Positions 23,410 through 36,064 of a stretch of DNA of 64,000 bases are shown in pieces; position 1 is the stretch's first letter; each line of letters begins with the position of its first letter. The stretch is from NCBI RefSeq assembly GCF_048544455.1, contig NC_133536.1, forward strand, positions 197,659,325 to 197,723,324, read 5' to 3'. The notes under the pieces are model-generated. The model searched no databases. It had not been told where the DNA came from and saw only the letters and a list, made by a program, of their open reading frames with translations. Source of the DNA: Silene latifolia (lineage: Eukaryota; Streptophyta; Magnoliopsida; Caryophyllales; Caryophyllaceae). The position numbers were made by a program, and so were the translations under genes.

Positions 23410-25462
23410 TATTATTGTTGTTGTTACTTGTGCGTGTCCCCAACCCCACACCTGCGTACTCCCTCCTTTCCTCATTTCTTCTTCTTCTTATTTCCGTAAA
23501 AGACAAACCAACTGCAACACCAAACTCACCATACTCAACTCCATTTCCGTCAACCTTCCAACCAAGATCCCTCCTCCATTTCTCAACCAAACTCCATTAT
23601 TTTTACACCATTGGCTTCCTCTCTTCTTCCTCCTCATTTCTAGGTAAGAAAGTCTTATTCTTGTTAAATTTTTGAAATGGGTAATTCGTGACAAACTCGG
23701 TTTTGTGACCCATGTTACTCGTTTTTCCTCCTTTTTAGTTGAAGACTCAAGTAAAGCTCGTGCCTTGGACGTTTTTCACCTGAGAATTCGAGAGTTAAAG
23801 GTAACGGTGATAGGTTACTTGACAAATGTCGAAATTTCGTCTTATGTGACATTTTACATGTTCTTGTTTATTAAAGTTTGACCTTTTATCTGGTTTCGCA
23901 TTTGTATGATAATCCCCATCTCGAATGCTGTTTGAATTAGGCTGGTTTTATGCTGTTTCAGTGAACCGTTTTACCTGACAATTCTTGAGTATGGTTGGAA
24001 CGAATTAAATGGTTATCACTTGCGTTCATTCATGCTTGTTTCCGTCTTCACTGTGCTGTTAATTTAGTCTTAGGAGTCGTTTTGGGGTTGTCTCGTATTC
24101 TGTTTTTCAGTCGAAGAAGGGTGTTGAGTGGCCTGATATGTGGGTTAGTTTTAGGTAGGCTTTGGTGTCGTGTTTGGTGGATGTTTGGACTGTGCTGGGC
24201 GGGTATGGGAAACTGGTTTGGGTGTGCGTAAGCTGGTAACTGCCGTCCTGTTTGCAAATGAAACTCGGGTGTAATGTTGTCTCGAATTTGGGCTGTTGTG
24301 CGTTTCATGGCTCCGTTTTGGACTGATTTGGGATGGTGGTAATGGAGGTCGGGTGGTGCTATTTTAAGGACGGTTGTGGGAGGGTGTTAAGGCAGGTGTT
24401 AGCTCGGTTTTGGGGTGGCTGTTTGGACGGGTTTTTGATTACTAGTGGTGGTCTGAGTGGTGGCCGCTTTGGGTAGTAACCGGGTTTGTATGGGTCGGTA
24501 TTTTGGTTGTCCAAATGACGTATTTGGGTTGTATATTGAGTTGTTTTGGGCGCAATTTGGTATGATTGAATTAATTAAATTTCCGTCTCGTGTTTTATAA
24601 ATGCAACCCGTTAAAGCATTGTTCGTTTATATATCTCCTTTTAATGTTTTATAATTCTAGAATCTCATTATTTAATTATCTAAATTACCGTCTCAAGGAT
24701 GCTCATGTACTCGTCTCATTATTTAGTAATGTGTCAATTGGGCTTGCTCTACATTATATGTTTCTGGGCCATATAGGTGTAGTGTGGCATTTTAATAGGG
24801 CTTGTCATGATTTTATAATTGGGCTAGTTATGTTCATAAACCTTTTGGCACTAAATTGGTTTAATTAAAATATGATTAATTAACCGTCTCACATGTTAAA
24901 TAACGTAATTAGTTAATATCGTTCATTTACTTAATTGTTCTGTTGGGCTTGTCATATGATTTATTTATTGGGCTTATCCTAGTCCATTCATTGGATTTCA
25001 CATGATTTAATTATTGGGCTCATAAATGGGTCACTTGGACTTGGTCATATTTCATCCCGTATATTTCATATAACGTAAATTATTCATTATAGCTTATTAT
25101 ATTTTATTTAAACGGCGTGTTAAATTATGAAATGGAATGTTTAATAATAAATACAAGTATGAAACATTTATTATATATAAGTACTTGTGAGAGTCATATC
25201 TTTGATAATGTCTTGAATTGTTTGGCTGTGAGAGTCTTGGTCCTATCGGATACTAGGGGTGAGATATAAGCCCTCTAGTTGCGATATGATCGTCGGGACT
25301 GATGTTCCCATCTGTACTCAGGGTGAGATGTAAGCCATGAGTATGAATGTGACATTAATGGTCCCGTGTCATATGATGTTTGCATAATCATTCTTACTCT
25401 TATTGTGACTCAAGTGTGACGTTTTACATTGTGTGACTACTTGACATTCCTTATTTACCCCT

Positions 25463-25712
25463 TTCGGACCTTTGGTTACGAGTGTGTGCCATGTTTCCGG
25501 ATTAGGTTATCTTTCCTCTTTCGGACCTTTGGTTATGAGTGTGTGCCATGTTTCCGGATTGTGTTATCTTTCCTCTTTCGGACCTTTGGTTACGAGTGTG
25601 TGCCATGTTTCCGAATTAGGATATCCTTCCGCCTTTCTTCGGACCTTTGGTTACGAGTGTGTGCCATGTTTCCGATTAGAGGTTACTCGACCTTTGGTTA
25701 CGAGTGTATGCC
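25463..25712. repeat. Tandem repeat, period about 57 bp, five copies
   Basis: Units begin TTCGGACCTTTGGTTACGAG at about 25463, 25520, 25577 and 25638, with a shortened fifth copy starting near 25687. Each carries 'gtgtgtgccatgtttccg'. They lie in the 3' half of the solo LTR and vary slightly in length (57, 57, 61, about 49). Confidence 0.9.
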
Positions 25713-28700
25713 ATGTTTTGAGTCTTGGATACGATTGGTATATCGTTTGTCGAATCGGGTGACGTCCATCCCGAGAGTCTGGATCCAGGTTTAGACTAGG
25801 ACCATATTATGATCGTCGTCCTACCAAGAGGTTGGAGTCTAGATGGTCTGTCTTGTGAGTTCATACTAAGTATATGTCTTACACTTGTTGAGTCGTGTCA
25901 ACATGAGTGGGTTGACTTGGTGATTCTATTTCCTTGATTGCATATACAACCTCATATACCATGCCTATTCTACTAAGAAAGTATTATGCCTGTTGCACCA
26001 TGATTGATCATTATATCTCCTTATTCTTCATGGTTCACATATGTTTCATGATTAATATGTTTGATTAAGTGTTACTTGTTATGTGCTTTTCGACATATTG
26101 TGGCTGGGAGAACCTTGAGTTACTCCCCACTGACTGTGGCGTTCATGTTTACATGAATGACAGGTTGTGAAGATGCTTACGTCGGGAAGACGTGTGGGCT
26201 AGCGAGAACTAAACCCTTGGATCTTAGATGCTAGTTAGAAACCTCTTATTTGTTCATTCGTGGGATATCTTTTCCCCGCTTTCTAGACTTGGGTTGTAAT
26301 AACCTAAATCTGTCTATCTTAGAACTTGTTTCATTTCGTTTTTTCGGCACCCGCGTTTTAATCTTTGACTAGTAATAAAAAGTTTTTAAAATATTACAAT
26401 TTCCGCTTTAATTTATTAGTTATGTTTCCGCGTTATCGCGGGGTGTCACAGTTGTGGAACGAATGAATCGAACTCTTGAAAATATGGCTAGGACCATGCT
26501 CATTAGCTCTAAAGTTCCTAAGAATTTTTGGGCCGAAGCCGTAAACACTTCTTGTTATATTTACAACCGTGTTATGATTAGAAAAATCATTGAGAAAACT
26601 CCTTATGAACTACTACGAGGAAGAAAACCTAATCTTTCACATTTAAAATGCTTTGGTAGTAAATGCTTTGTGCACAATAATGGAAAAGACAACCTTGGCA
26701 AATTTGATGCTCGCAGTGGTGAAGGAGTGTTTGTTGGTTATTCCGATTATAATAAAGCTTATAAAGTTTATAACAAAAGGACTATGAAAATGGAAGAAAT
26801 CGTTCATGTAATATTTGACGAATCTAGTCTTTTTGTCTCAAACACACAGGTTGATGATGAGGATGATGAATATGATGACGATTTTGAGATTGGTATGACA
26901 CGATATGATATGGATCAAGTAGTGGAAGAGGCTGAGCAACAGTTGGAGCCACTGTTGCATGAGGAGGATGTCCAAAATTCAGAAGGAACTAATCGTCCTC
27001 CTACAAAAGATGATGCTACCTCATCCAGGGGAAACAAGGATGGTGAAGAAGCCCAATCTAAACATAAACGAACCACAATCACATCCTTCAAACAATCCTC
27101 ATGTAACAGTCCCCTCTACTGTTGCAGACGAACAAACCGAATCCTCTAACCCACTTGTTCCCAAAAAATGGAAACACCAAAGTTCACATCCTTTATCAAA
27201 TCTAACCAGTGACCTAACCTCTGGAATAAAAACCAGATCATCGCTCCAAAATTTATGTGCACACAATGCTTTCATCTCGCAAATTGAACCAGACCATGTC
27301 ACAGTAGCCTTGACTGATGAATGCTGGATGATAGCAATGCAAGAGGAATTGGAGCAATTCGAAAGGAACAAGGTATGACATCTTGTCCCTAAGCCCTCCC
27401 AACGTACTGTAACTGGTACACGGTGGGTCTTTCGCAATAAGCTAGATGATGTTGGAGAAATCGTAAGGAATAAAGCTAGACTAGTGGTGCAAGGTTTTAA
27501 CCAACAAGAAGGAATTGATTATGATGAAACCTTTGCACCGGTAGTTAGGCTTGAAGTCATACGAATGCTTGTAGCTTTTGCGTCTTTTCAAGGTATAAAG
27601 CTTTTTCAAATGGATGTCAAAACCGCATTTTTAAATGGACACCTTGATGAAGAAGTGTTTGTTGAACAACCTCCGGGCTTTATAAACAACGAGTGTCCCA
27701 ACCACGTTTTTAAACTTGATAAAGCACTTTATGGTTTAAAACAGGCTCCTAGGGCTTGGTATGATAGGCTTTCAAAGTTTCTATTGGAAACTGGTTTCTT
27801 ACGTGAGTCCGTGGATAAAACGTTGTTTATCAAGTCACAAGGAGATGAACTGTTGCTTGGGCAAGTATATGTCGATGACATTATTTTTGGAGCAACTAAC
27901 AATGTTATTTATAAGTACTTTTCTGATTTAATGACTTCCGAATTTGAAATGAGTATGATGGGAGAACTTGGATTTTTTCTTGGTCTTCAAATCAAACAAT
28001 GTGAAAATGGAACAATGATTCATCAACAAAAGTACTTAAAAGAAATGCTAAGTAAGTTTGGGTTGACTAATTCTAATCTTATGCCTACACCAATGGTGCC
28101 TAAAGTCAAGCTTGACAAGGACGAAAATGGTAAGAGGATTAGTGAAAAGGTGTATCGAGATATGATCGGTTCCTTACTCTACTTAACCGCTAGTCGACCC
28201 GACATACAATTTAGTGTGTGTGCTTGTGCCCGTTTCCAAGCAAATCCTAAGGAATCATATTTCAAAGCCGTCAAACGGATTTTTAGGTATTTGATTGGAA
28301 CACAAGGGCTATATCTTTGGTACCCAACTCACTACGAACTTGATCTTGTAGGTTTTTCGGATGCGGACTATGCCGGTGATACATTGGATAGGAAAAGCAC
28401 TTCGGCCATTGCTACATTCCTAGGACCGTGTCTCATTTCATGGGCTTCTAAGAAGCAAAACACCGTTGCATTGTCCACGGCCGAAAGTGAATATGTGAGT
28501 GTCGCTATATGTTGTACACAAATTTTTTGGGTATGTCAACAATTGCATGATTATGGCCTTATTTTCGAGACTACCCCTATATTTTGTGACAACACTAGTG
28601 CGATTAATATATCAAAAAATCCTATACAACACTCACGAACTAAACACATCGATATACGACATCATTTTTTACGTGATCAAGTTGAAAAAGGTAATATATG

Positions 28701-28812
28701 TCTAAGCTTTTGTAAAACAGAAAATCAAATGGTGGAAATTTTCACAAAACCGTTGGAAAGAGAACAATTCGAAAGACTTCGGTCGGAAATTGGTTTACTA
28801 GGTGACATGTAG

Positions 28813-29254
28813 CTAAAATAAATTATTTTCCTCAATGATTGACTAGAAGATGGAACTATGTGTTAACAAATTAAGCTAATCTGTCTAATGTATGCAAATA
28901 GGTCGAGAAAAATGAACATCAAAATTCCTTGTGCATTTGAGTTAATAGCTTTGAGCCACCAAAACTACTTTATGTCAAATCACCTAAAAAGCTTACTACC
29001 TAGTCTTAAACTCTCAACACTCAACCGTCCACTCACCTTGTTAACTACACCAAACCCTCATTTACCTCCATGTTCCCACACTAAGACTCATACTACCCAC
29101 TAAACAATAATCAACCCTCACCTTTTTCAAATTCCCAAACTGTCAACACCTTTTCCCTTTCCATTCTCTTAAAATTTCCCCAAAACAAAGGTTCTCAAAA
29201 GAGGTTCTCCAACTCAGAAATACATTTAACCCAAAATATATTGCCAAAAAGAAA
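28813..29254 (+). other. Spacer between Sirevirus pol and env-like ORF
   Basis: AT-rich, no protein-like frame. It would be the leader of the env-like message or the intron-bearing region in related elements. No splice site could be assigned. Confidence 0.6.
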
Positions 29255-30904
29255 ATGCCTCCCAAAACCGCTGCCAAAACAGATGAGACCATCCATGCCA
29301 CTGTCAAATCAACCGTTGCATGAAAGAAGACAACCGCCAAAAGAGGAGGAGGTCGAGGTAGGAATCCTCCCATTTCTTTACAATTAGATGCTGAGGTGGA
29401 CTTTGATACCGATGAAGAGAACTCCGGTTCTAAGGGGACAGAGAAAGATGAAGAAATTGAAAAAGTGAGTGATGTTATGAAGTCAAGTGAACAGGAAGTC
29501 CAATCAAGTGAGATGAGAGAGGGGGAACTCGAAGGTGACAATCCAAAAGAGAATAATGAAAAATCAGAGGGAGATAATGAGAAATCAAAGGATTGTGATG
29601 AAAAATCAGAGGGAGAAAATGAAGAAAAATCAAAAGAAAATGAGGGAGATTCAAAAGAAAGTCCGAAAAAATCAAAAGGAAGAAAGAAAGTTTCGAAAGA
29701 GAAGAAGAAAGGTGGTAAAAATAATAAGAATAAGAAAGAAAAGAATGTTGATGTTAGTGCGGAAAAGAATGATGGTGATGTGCTTTTGAAAGACTTAGTG
29801 AATGAGCAATTGGAGGATGATGAACCAAATAAGCCGGATGCAACAAACACCCCTACTATTACAGAGGAAATCGGTCTTGGCATTGAGAAAAACGATGAAG
29901 ACCCAAAGAAGACCATGTATGTTGAAGGCGTTATAAAAAATCTTGGTATGCTGATCTGTTGCTTCCACAGTGGAAGGCGTTATAAAAAATCTTGGTATGA
30001 CACCTCTCTTGCTTTCAAATACTTCAAAGAAGCTATGTATGCACAAGGTTGGGTGAATTTGTTGGACAAGTATAGCCCTATGTACTTGTCCGAAATCATC
30101 CAATTCTATGCAACTGTCAAAGTTAATGTTGCATCGGGAACCCTTTCCGCCTACATAAATCAGAAACCTTTCGTCCTCACACTTGACCAACTTGCTGCCC
30201 ATCTCGATGGTTGTAATGTCGGACTCACCTCCTTTCCCAAACGTGACTGGGGAGAAATTAATGAGGTCACATCCACCCAAGTCATGAAGGTTCTTCGACC
30301 TCATGATAACAATGGACCAACCAACATTTATGCCCTTGAATTATCCGCACTCATTAGGTTTATCTTTAACCTTGTCTTTCGCAATCTCGTCCCTAACAAC
30401 AATAGCCATGGGAGATACTCTCTTCTTGATATGCTCCTTATCCATCACATTGTCAAACACAAACCCATTAATCTCCCTTGCCTTATGTTTCACCGAATTC
30501 ATGAGATGTCCACTGAATTTCAAAACAGCAATTTCGACAAAAATGTTGTGGTGCCGTATGGTATGTGGCTCTCCATCATCTTTATGAAGGAAGGGTTAGT
30601 GTTAAAGGGAAGTCCTGCAATTGAGAAATTGAGTGATGAGATGACACCCGGCCTCCTTTCTCGGATGAATTTGGAGATTAAGGATGGGAAATTGGAAAAG
30701 AAAAATCAGTCGGGAAGTGGTGCCACAATGGGGTCTACTGTTGAATTGGGTGTGGTATTAGCAAAATTGGATGAACTTCTTGGAGTTGTTAATCGCTTGG
30801 TCAAAGAACAAGGCAAGTTACGGGATGAGATGGGTGATCTTCGTACTATGAATGAAGACTTACTTGAACGCCTTGATACTACGAAGCCAAACTCCTCCAC
30901 TTGA
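29255..30904 (+). pseudogene. Sirevirus env-like ORF (putative plant transposon protein domain)
   Basis: The ATG at 29255 opens MPPKTAAKTDETIHATVKST, then an in-frame TGA at about 29322; from 29396 to 30904 the frame is open for 502 codons. The N-terminal third is very charged (runs of Glu, Lys, Ser; KKVSKEKKKGGKNNKNKKEK). The middle reads like the 'putative plant transposon protein' domain found in the extra ORF of Sireviruses (SWYDTSLAFKYFKEAMYAQG; GTLSAYINQKPFVLTLDQLA; KPINLPCLMFHRIHEM). The C-terminus has a leucine-rich coiled coil (LDELLGVVNRLVKEQGKLRD). A 27-bp block is repeated at 29922-29948 and 29972-29998, so the same bases are read in two frames. No signal peptide or clear membrane segment is visible, so an envelope role is not supported here. 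Confidence 0.82.
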
Positions 30905-31170
30905 GCACATGCCCTTCTAACCGTTTATCTCTTCCTTGAACCTTGGCTCTTTGTTATTTTACGACTCTTTTGCACTCTTTGGTTGCTTGTGTGTTTGGTT
31001 TGCTTGAACAATTTGTGCGTGTTTTTAAATCGTGTTGCTAAACCTTGGACATGTTTTATCCTCCTTTGACGATGTCAAGATGGAGAAGTAGTTTAATTAT
31101 GCCATGTGTGATCTTTTAACTCTTCGGCCAACGTTCACCGTAACTATGTCTTAGCTTCCATGATTAGAAG
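30905..31170 (+). other. Sirevirus 3' untranslated region, left part
   Basis: Follows the env-like ORF and continues at 37365 after the nested Athila-type element. No gene. Confidence 0.7.
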
Positions 31171-32486
31171 TGATACGTGCATTTTATATAGTCTTTTTAG
31201 CCTATTTTATGCACGTATTTCTATGCTTTTATCGTGGTTTTATGCTACGAAATGCCCTGTATATGCTACTTTGGTGTATTTTGTCTTAATTGCAGGAATG
31301 GACCATAAAGTAAGGAAATCAAGCCATTTGCCGTCCGTTTTGCATGCATTTGGAGGAAGAGTAGATTTGGAGCGGGAATTATAACTGTCTTGGGATGCGT
31401 GAAGGTGTTTCGAGAGCTAAAAGGACAAGTCAAAGTCAAACTAACGTGAATTATGAGCTGCTCAAGTCAAGATCCACTCGATCGAGTGCTTTTCTAGTCG
31501 ATCGAGTGGTTTTAGGATGAATAATCTAGTCAATCGACCAGTTCTTTTTATGCCTTTACTCGATCGAGTGATTTTCTCGGTCGATCGAGCAGTTTCTGGC
31601 TAGGTTTGCTCGATCGAGTGGTTTTATTCCACTCGATCGAGTGGATTTTGCTATGGGCTGGGCTTTTTAGTTATTTTCCGTCAATTAGGTTTAGCTAATC
31701 CTATTTTCTTATAAATAGGAAGCTTAGGACGTTATTTAAACTCTCTCATTCTCTCTCCCTTCTCACGTTACTTTTCTTCGGTCACTTTCACTGTTACGTT
31801 GTTCTTCAATTCCGGATTAATAATTCAGTTTTAATTCTTTCTCTTCCTTTCTTCTTGAATTATTATTTATGTTTATTGTTCTTCTTTTATTTCTCGTTTC
31901 CCCTTTTATTATGTCTAGCTAATTCCGTATTATGTTAGGATTAGGGAAGCCGTGGTAGCAATGTAATAATTGACTTGAATAGATTAATCTGGCGATAAGA
32001 ATTGTATTAGGCAATTTAATTGTTATCAGGACGAATGAATGCATGCAGGAGACCAATAAATCTAGTTAACCCCGACCTGGATCGAAAGATTGGAAGGGAA
32101 GGCTTGCTTAATTATAATAGGGTATTGTAGTGAGGGTGAAAGCTAAGCTATTTACGCTCTAGGGCGGTTTAAGGACCGAAAGGTGACGACCATAGCTCTT
32201 CTTATCAATAATCTAATCGCCTCAGTATACCGATAGTTTAGCTGCCACGGTGGACCGACTCCTAGCATATTCCCTTCTCTTTTTGTTAATTTCTTGCGTT
32301 TATTCCTCTCTTACCTTTTCATTAGTTTAGTTCAACAATCAAAACCCCATTCCTGTGACACCCTGACAGACCAAATTAAACAGATAGATAGCAACTTAGC
32401 CTCCCTGTGGAGATCGACCCTACTTACCGCTGACTTCTGTTAGTAGTAACTTAGGTATTTATTTTTGGTACGAAACGACAGTATCA
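31171..32486 (+). repeat. 5' LTR of the LARD-like element
   Basis: 1,316 bp. A TATA box TTATAAATAGGAAG lies at about 31709. It holds six CGATCGA cores at 31479, 31499, 31561, 31582, 31611 and 31634. It differs from the other LTR by a 21-bp segment between two palindromes and by a few substitutions. Confidence 0.93.
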
Positions 32487-32491
32487 AATTT

Positions 32492-32509
32492 TGGCGCCGT
32501 TGCCGGGGA
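32492..32509 (+). promoter_or_regulatory. Primer-binding site of the LARD-like element
   Basis: TGGCGCCGTTGCCGGGGA, 5 bp after the LTR end, resembles the tRNA-Asp type PBS of Athila elements. Confidence 0.85.
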
Positions 32510-32692
32510 GGCGACGCTTTTTATCTGTTTTATTTTGTTTGTCATTTCGCCTCAAGGGAAGACTAAGTACCTTGAGGTCATTCTTATCTTTTTCTTTAGT
32601 GCTGTTTTGATAGGCCTACAGGTTTATTAGACAGGCTACTGAGGGAGATTATCGAAGGGAAGGCTTGAGTACCTTCGATCCCTCCTGCCAAG

Positions 32693-34018
32693 ATGACATC
32701 TGTCTCCCGACTAATTGCTCAGTTTGAAGCCCAAGCTGAAAAACCTGCTAGTTGGGAAAGGAAGAAATCTTGGGGATGTGGTACTGCAGTGCGCAATGCA
32801 GCTGTAGTTGTGCCGCCACAACCACCCTATCAATGGCCACCGCAACAAGATCCTCCCGATATACGAGAAGAAGAATTTGCGGAGCTGAAATCCTTGATGG
32901 AGACACTTGCATTCCAAGCGCAAGAATATGTCTTACGAGTTGATAAGCTCGAGTCTGTAATTGCTCAGTTAGCAGCTGAGATACAGATAGAAGAGATCGC
33001 GGAGCTGACATATTTAACGGGGACGCTTGTATCCCAAGTACAAGAGAGTGATAGATATATGGACGCTCGAAACCTTGAGCTGGAGTCATGCATCGCTCAG
33101 CTAACAACTGAGATGCAAGAAGAAGAGGTATACCTTGCTGAGAGCGGTTTTTCCCCCGAGGAAACCGCGTTGCCCAATGCTGAGGACGACTTTTATGACT
33201 CCGACGACGAGTTTCTATCACATTTCACCGCCCCACACGAAGATTTCAGCCCTATGCAAGAAGAATCACTCGATCGAGTAACTAAAAGTAGTCGATCGAG
33301 TGAATTTCCAGAAAAAAGTCCTCGATCGAGCAATATTTCTACTCGATCGAGTGAAATGCAGGAGGATAGTTCTCGATCGAGTGATTTTGTTCGATCGAGT
33401 GAAATGCGGGAGAGAAGTAGTCGATCGAGTAAAAATTCTACTCGATCGACTGATTTGGCCAGCGAGAGCAATGATATGATAATTGGGTTCGTTTTAGGCG
33501 ACGATTTTGACGATGATGACGGTTACGGTGAGCTACCCTTATTCGAAGCTGAGTCGGATACACTTGAAGCTGAGATTTATGGGCTGAATTCCACTGAGGG
33601 CGACGAAGGGACAGCTGAGTCGGTATTTGCTCCTAGCACGGATGAGGTATTACATTCTTTTGTCAATGATTCCATTGAGAGCAACTTACCTGAGGTAATT
33701 AGCGATAATTTTATTATTGTTATTCAAAGTACTCTACCTCGTTTGATTCATGCTAATTCTTTTAATGCCATACCCCCTCCCATGTGGACGTATAATTTAA
33801 CTGCCTTTCACCGTACTTATCATGTCAAAATTGCTAATCTGAAAAGATACCCTACTCTATTGACAATTGCTCCCGCGCTCCTCTATTATGTGGATAAATT
33901 TAGGAGCTCCCATAGGAAATTTGTTAAACTTAAACGGTTAAACATTTTTTTATTCCTATACTTTTGTTCCACTATGGTGCTACTTATGCTTTTGTGTAGC
34001 ACATGCGCAGATGTATGA
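32693..34018 (+). CDS. Orphan retrotransposon ORF, 441 aa: coiled coils, RSS repeats, C-terminal hydrophobic segment
   Basis: The ATG at 32693 opens an uninterrupted frame. I do not recognise the family; it has no zinc knuckle, protease or polymerase motif. Residues of about 60-150 contain two related heptad-rich units (EEFAELKSLMETLAFQAQEY ... LESVIAQLAAEIQ; EEIAELTYLTGTLVSQVQES ... LESCIAQLTTEMQ). Residues of about 190-260 carry seven Arg-Ser-Ser or Arg-Ser-Thr units, each encoded by the palindrome CTCGATCGAGT; an eighth, earlier copy is read as LDRV. An acidic stretch follows (LGDDFDDDDGYG). The C-terminus has KLKRLNIFLFLYFCSTMVLL and further hydrophobic residues, a likely membrane segment near residues 415-436. 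It occupies the usual gag position after the PBS. Its openness in an element whose LTRs have begun to diverge hints at constraint, but that is inference. Confidence 0.7.
   Translation: MTSVSRLIAQFEAQAEKPASWERKKSWGCGTAVRNAAVVVPPQPPYQWPPQQDPPDIREEEFAELKSLMETLAFQAQEYVLRVDKLESVIAQLAAEIQIEEIAELTYLTGTLVSQVQESDRYMDARNLELESCIAQLTTEMQEEEVYLAESGFSPEETALPNAEDDFYDSDDEFLSHFTAPHEDFSPMQEESLDRVTKSSRSSEFPEKSPRSSNISTRSSEMQEDSSRSSDFVRSSEMRERSSRSSKNSTRSTDLASESNDMIIGFVLGDDFDDDDGYGELPLFEAESDTLEAEIYGLNSTEGDEGTAESVFAPSTDEVLHSFVNDSIESNLPEVISDNFIIVIQSTLPRLIHANSFNAIPPPMWTYNLTAFHRTYHVKIANLKRYPTLLTIAPALLYYVDKFRSSHRKFVKLKRLNIFLFLYFCSTMVLLMLLCSTCADV
33271..33449. repeat. Cluster of eight CGATCGA palindromes in the orphan ORF
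   Basis: Cores start at 33271, 33293, 33323, 33344, 33374, 33392, 33422 and 33443. From the second on, spacings are 30, 21, 30, 18, 30 and 21, all multiples of three, so all seven stay in the same frame. Most are full CTCGATCGAG; flanks between them differ. Confidence 0.92.
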
Positions 34019-36025
34019 TTTGATGCTGCGCGCTTTGAGCTGTTTTGATTGCGACTAATTATAGAGGCTCGAAGAAAAAGAAGGTCGAGCTGGGACCTGA
34101 CTGAAGCTAGCGCTACCCGGGAGGCAAGCCGGCGATTTTAATTTTGCTTTTTATTTACTTTCAGTTGTAATAAATGGTTTTTATACCATAGACTTTATCA
34201 GTTTGCTTGTCTAGTTAGTTTACGGGCTGTTTTTCATTGTGTTTTGCAGGTACACGCTGAGGATCACTCGATCGAGTGGTTTTTCCACTCGATAGAGTAC
34301 TTTTTCTAATAAATCCTCTCGATCGAGCGGTTTTCTACTCGATCGAGTGCCTGCAGAAAGAAAACCACTCGATCGGCCACAGCACCATTCGATCGAGCAG
34401 TTTTTGGATGCCCTTTCACGCTTTTGACTTGGATTAGCTTCCTGAGACGGTTTCCGGGCCTTTAGAAACCTCCCATGTTCATGGTCGGTTTGGGGAGGTC
34501 CCCTTATTCGCGCATTTTGTGAGTTTTCCGCATTTACTCTCTCCCTCTCCTAGTTTGCATTTCCTTTCCATGTTTTGGTACAATGGGGGCATTGTACGGT
34601 TTGGTTTGGGGAGGTTATGCATCCATATCTGTGTCTGCATGTTGTTTTTATTGCATTTCTGTTATCACGTTTAATTTATGTTTGCATTGTTGTTTATTCT
34701 TGTTAAAAATTCAAAAATTCCATAAAAATTGAAAAATTGTTAAAATTCAAAAAAAATTCACGTTTATTTTAGCATGTAGGCTGAGTCGGAACGGTAGATT
34801 TCAATGATGAAATTGCACTGCGTCTGTCTTTTTGCTTAAGCCTTGCAATAAACTGTTATCTTTTAGCTTTGTCTTATTGCATGTCTACGAGTTTATGTTA
34901 AAATTTAGCTGAACGAATAGACTTGACCTGAAATTTTGGCAACCTACTTATAGATTCTAAGATTTAGAGCCTTATAAACTGGTGTCATTTGTGACCAGTT
35001 TCATGTAGGATTGTGAGTAGTATACTCCTTGCATATCAATTTGCACGTATATGAAATTCAATTGCTTTTTGCCTGCATACATTCGGGTTAGTGGTTGGTG
35101 TCACATGTAGGGAGGTGCTTACATTTTCCCTTTCTTTCATTTTTACCCATTAAACTCCACATTAGCCAAATTTGCCTGTTGACCCTTAGCTACATTCCAA
35201 ATTTAGCCTGCCTTATCAAGCAAGTTTAGATTGTTCTGCGGTATATTGTCTATTGTATCAAGTTTGGCCATCTATTGATTCAGAGTTGGTAACTTATGAA
35301 GAAAAGGAGGATGATGAAAAAGACGTGAAAAAGAAAAAAAAAAGTTGAAAAACAGAATTCGAAAAAAATCAGAAAAGAAGAAACCGAAAAAAATAGAAAG
35401 AAAAAAGAAAAAAAAAGAAGAAAAGATGTTGCTTGGTTGACGGTTTCTGCTCCTATGATCTATCTTATATCATTTGAGGAGTAGGTTCAGTTTGGTTTGG
35501 TGAGTTTTGTGCCAAATGAAGGGCATGTGCTTAATTCATAATTGAGTAAGAATGGATGTTGTCATATGGTTTGTTTAGGTACTAGCTTGGCCGCCTATAC
35601 CTCCACATTTCCATAAATTGTTTTGCCTTTTCTTACCCATTGCCTCACTTTACCATATTTTTGTAAGCCCTCGGCTGTGACAGGACCTTGTTTGGTTGGA
35701 ATGTGTGTACGGTAGCTAGAATTGTCTATCATATTAGTTGCATGCATGTTTATGTGGGTCGTAGTCTAGGTGAGCGACTATTCTTCTTTCTCTCTTTTAC
35801 ATATATATGTTCACCCTTTGCTTCATGAGAGAAGAGTGACCCGCGAGAGTCCATTGTTTAAGGTCTTGCAAGGTCGATGATTCAGCTTTATTATAAACAT
35901 CTTATAACTCGTTTGCATTTGACTATTTAGCTATAAGTGTTAGTTTGTCTGCATTAAATCTAGCTTAAGTGGGCATTTGTAGCTAGCTCTGAGTTATCTT
36001 TTCCGTTCCATTAGTTTGCATTTAG
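34019..36025 (+). other. Non-coding 3' interior of the LARD-like element
   Basis: No ORF. It has four more perfect CGATCGA cores (34269, 34320, 34340, 34390) plus near-matches, a 'ctacccgggaggcaagccgg' block seen in Athila-type 3' regions, and a purine-rich stretch of G/A at about 35290-35430. Otherwise AT-rich. Confidence 0.75.
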
Positions 36026-36064
36026 TTTACTCGGGGACGAGTAAAGGTTTGGTTTGGGGAGATT
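36026..36064 (+). promoter_or_regulatory. Hairpin and polypurine tract before the 3' LTR
   Basis: TTTACTCG (36026-36033) and CGAGTAAA (36038-36045) are perfect reverse complements around GGGA. The tract GGTTTGGTTTGGGGAGATT follows directly and abuts the LTR. A matching hairpin with different bases sits at the same place in the Athila element (41313-41331). Confidence 0.75.

Noticed and set aside
29143..29916. 257-aa minus-strand frame rich in Ser/Phe
   Set aside because: Antisense shadow of the charged N-terminus of the Sirevirus env-like ORF; composition mirrors GAA/AAA codons.
29255..30904. True retroviral envelope
   Set aside because: No signal peptide, cleavage site or clear membrane anchor; position after pol alone is not evidence.
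33271..33449. Regularly spaced palindromes resembling a CRISPR array
   Set aside because: The repeat is only about 10 bp, lies in an ORF of a plant retrotransposon, spacers are coding, and there are no cas genes.
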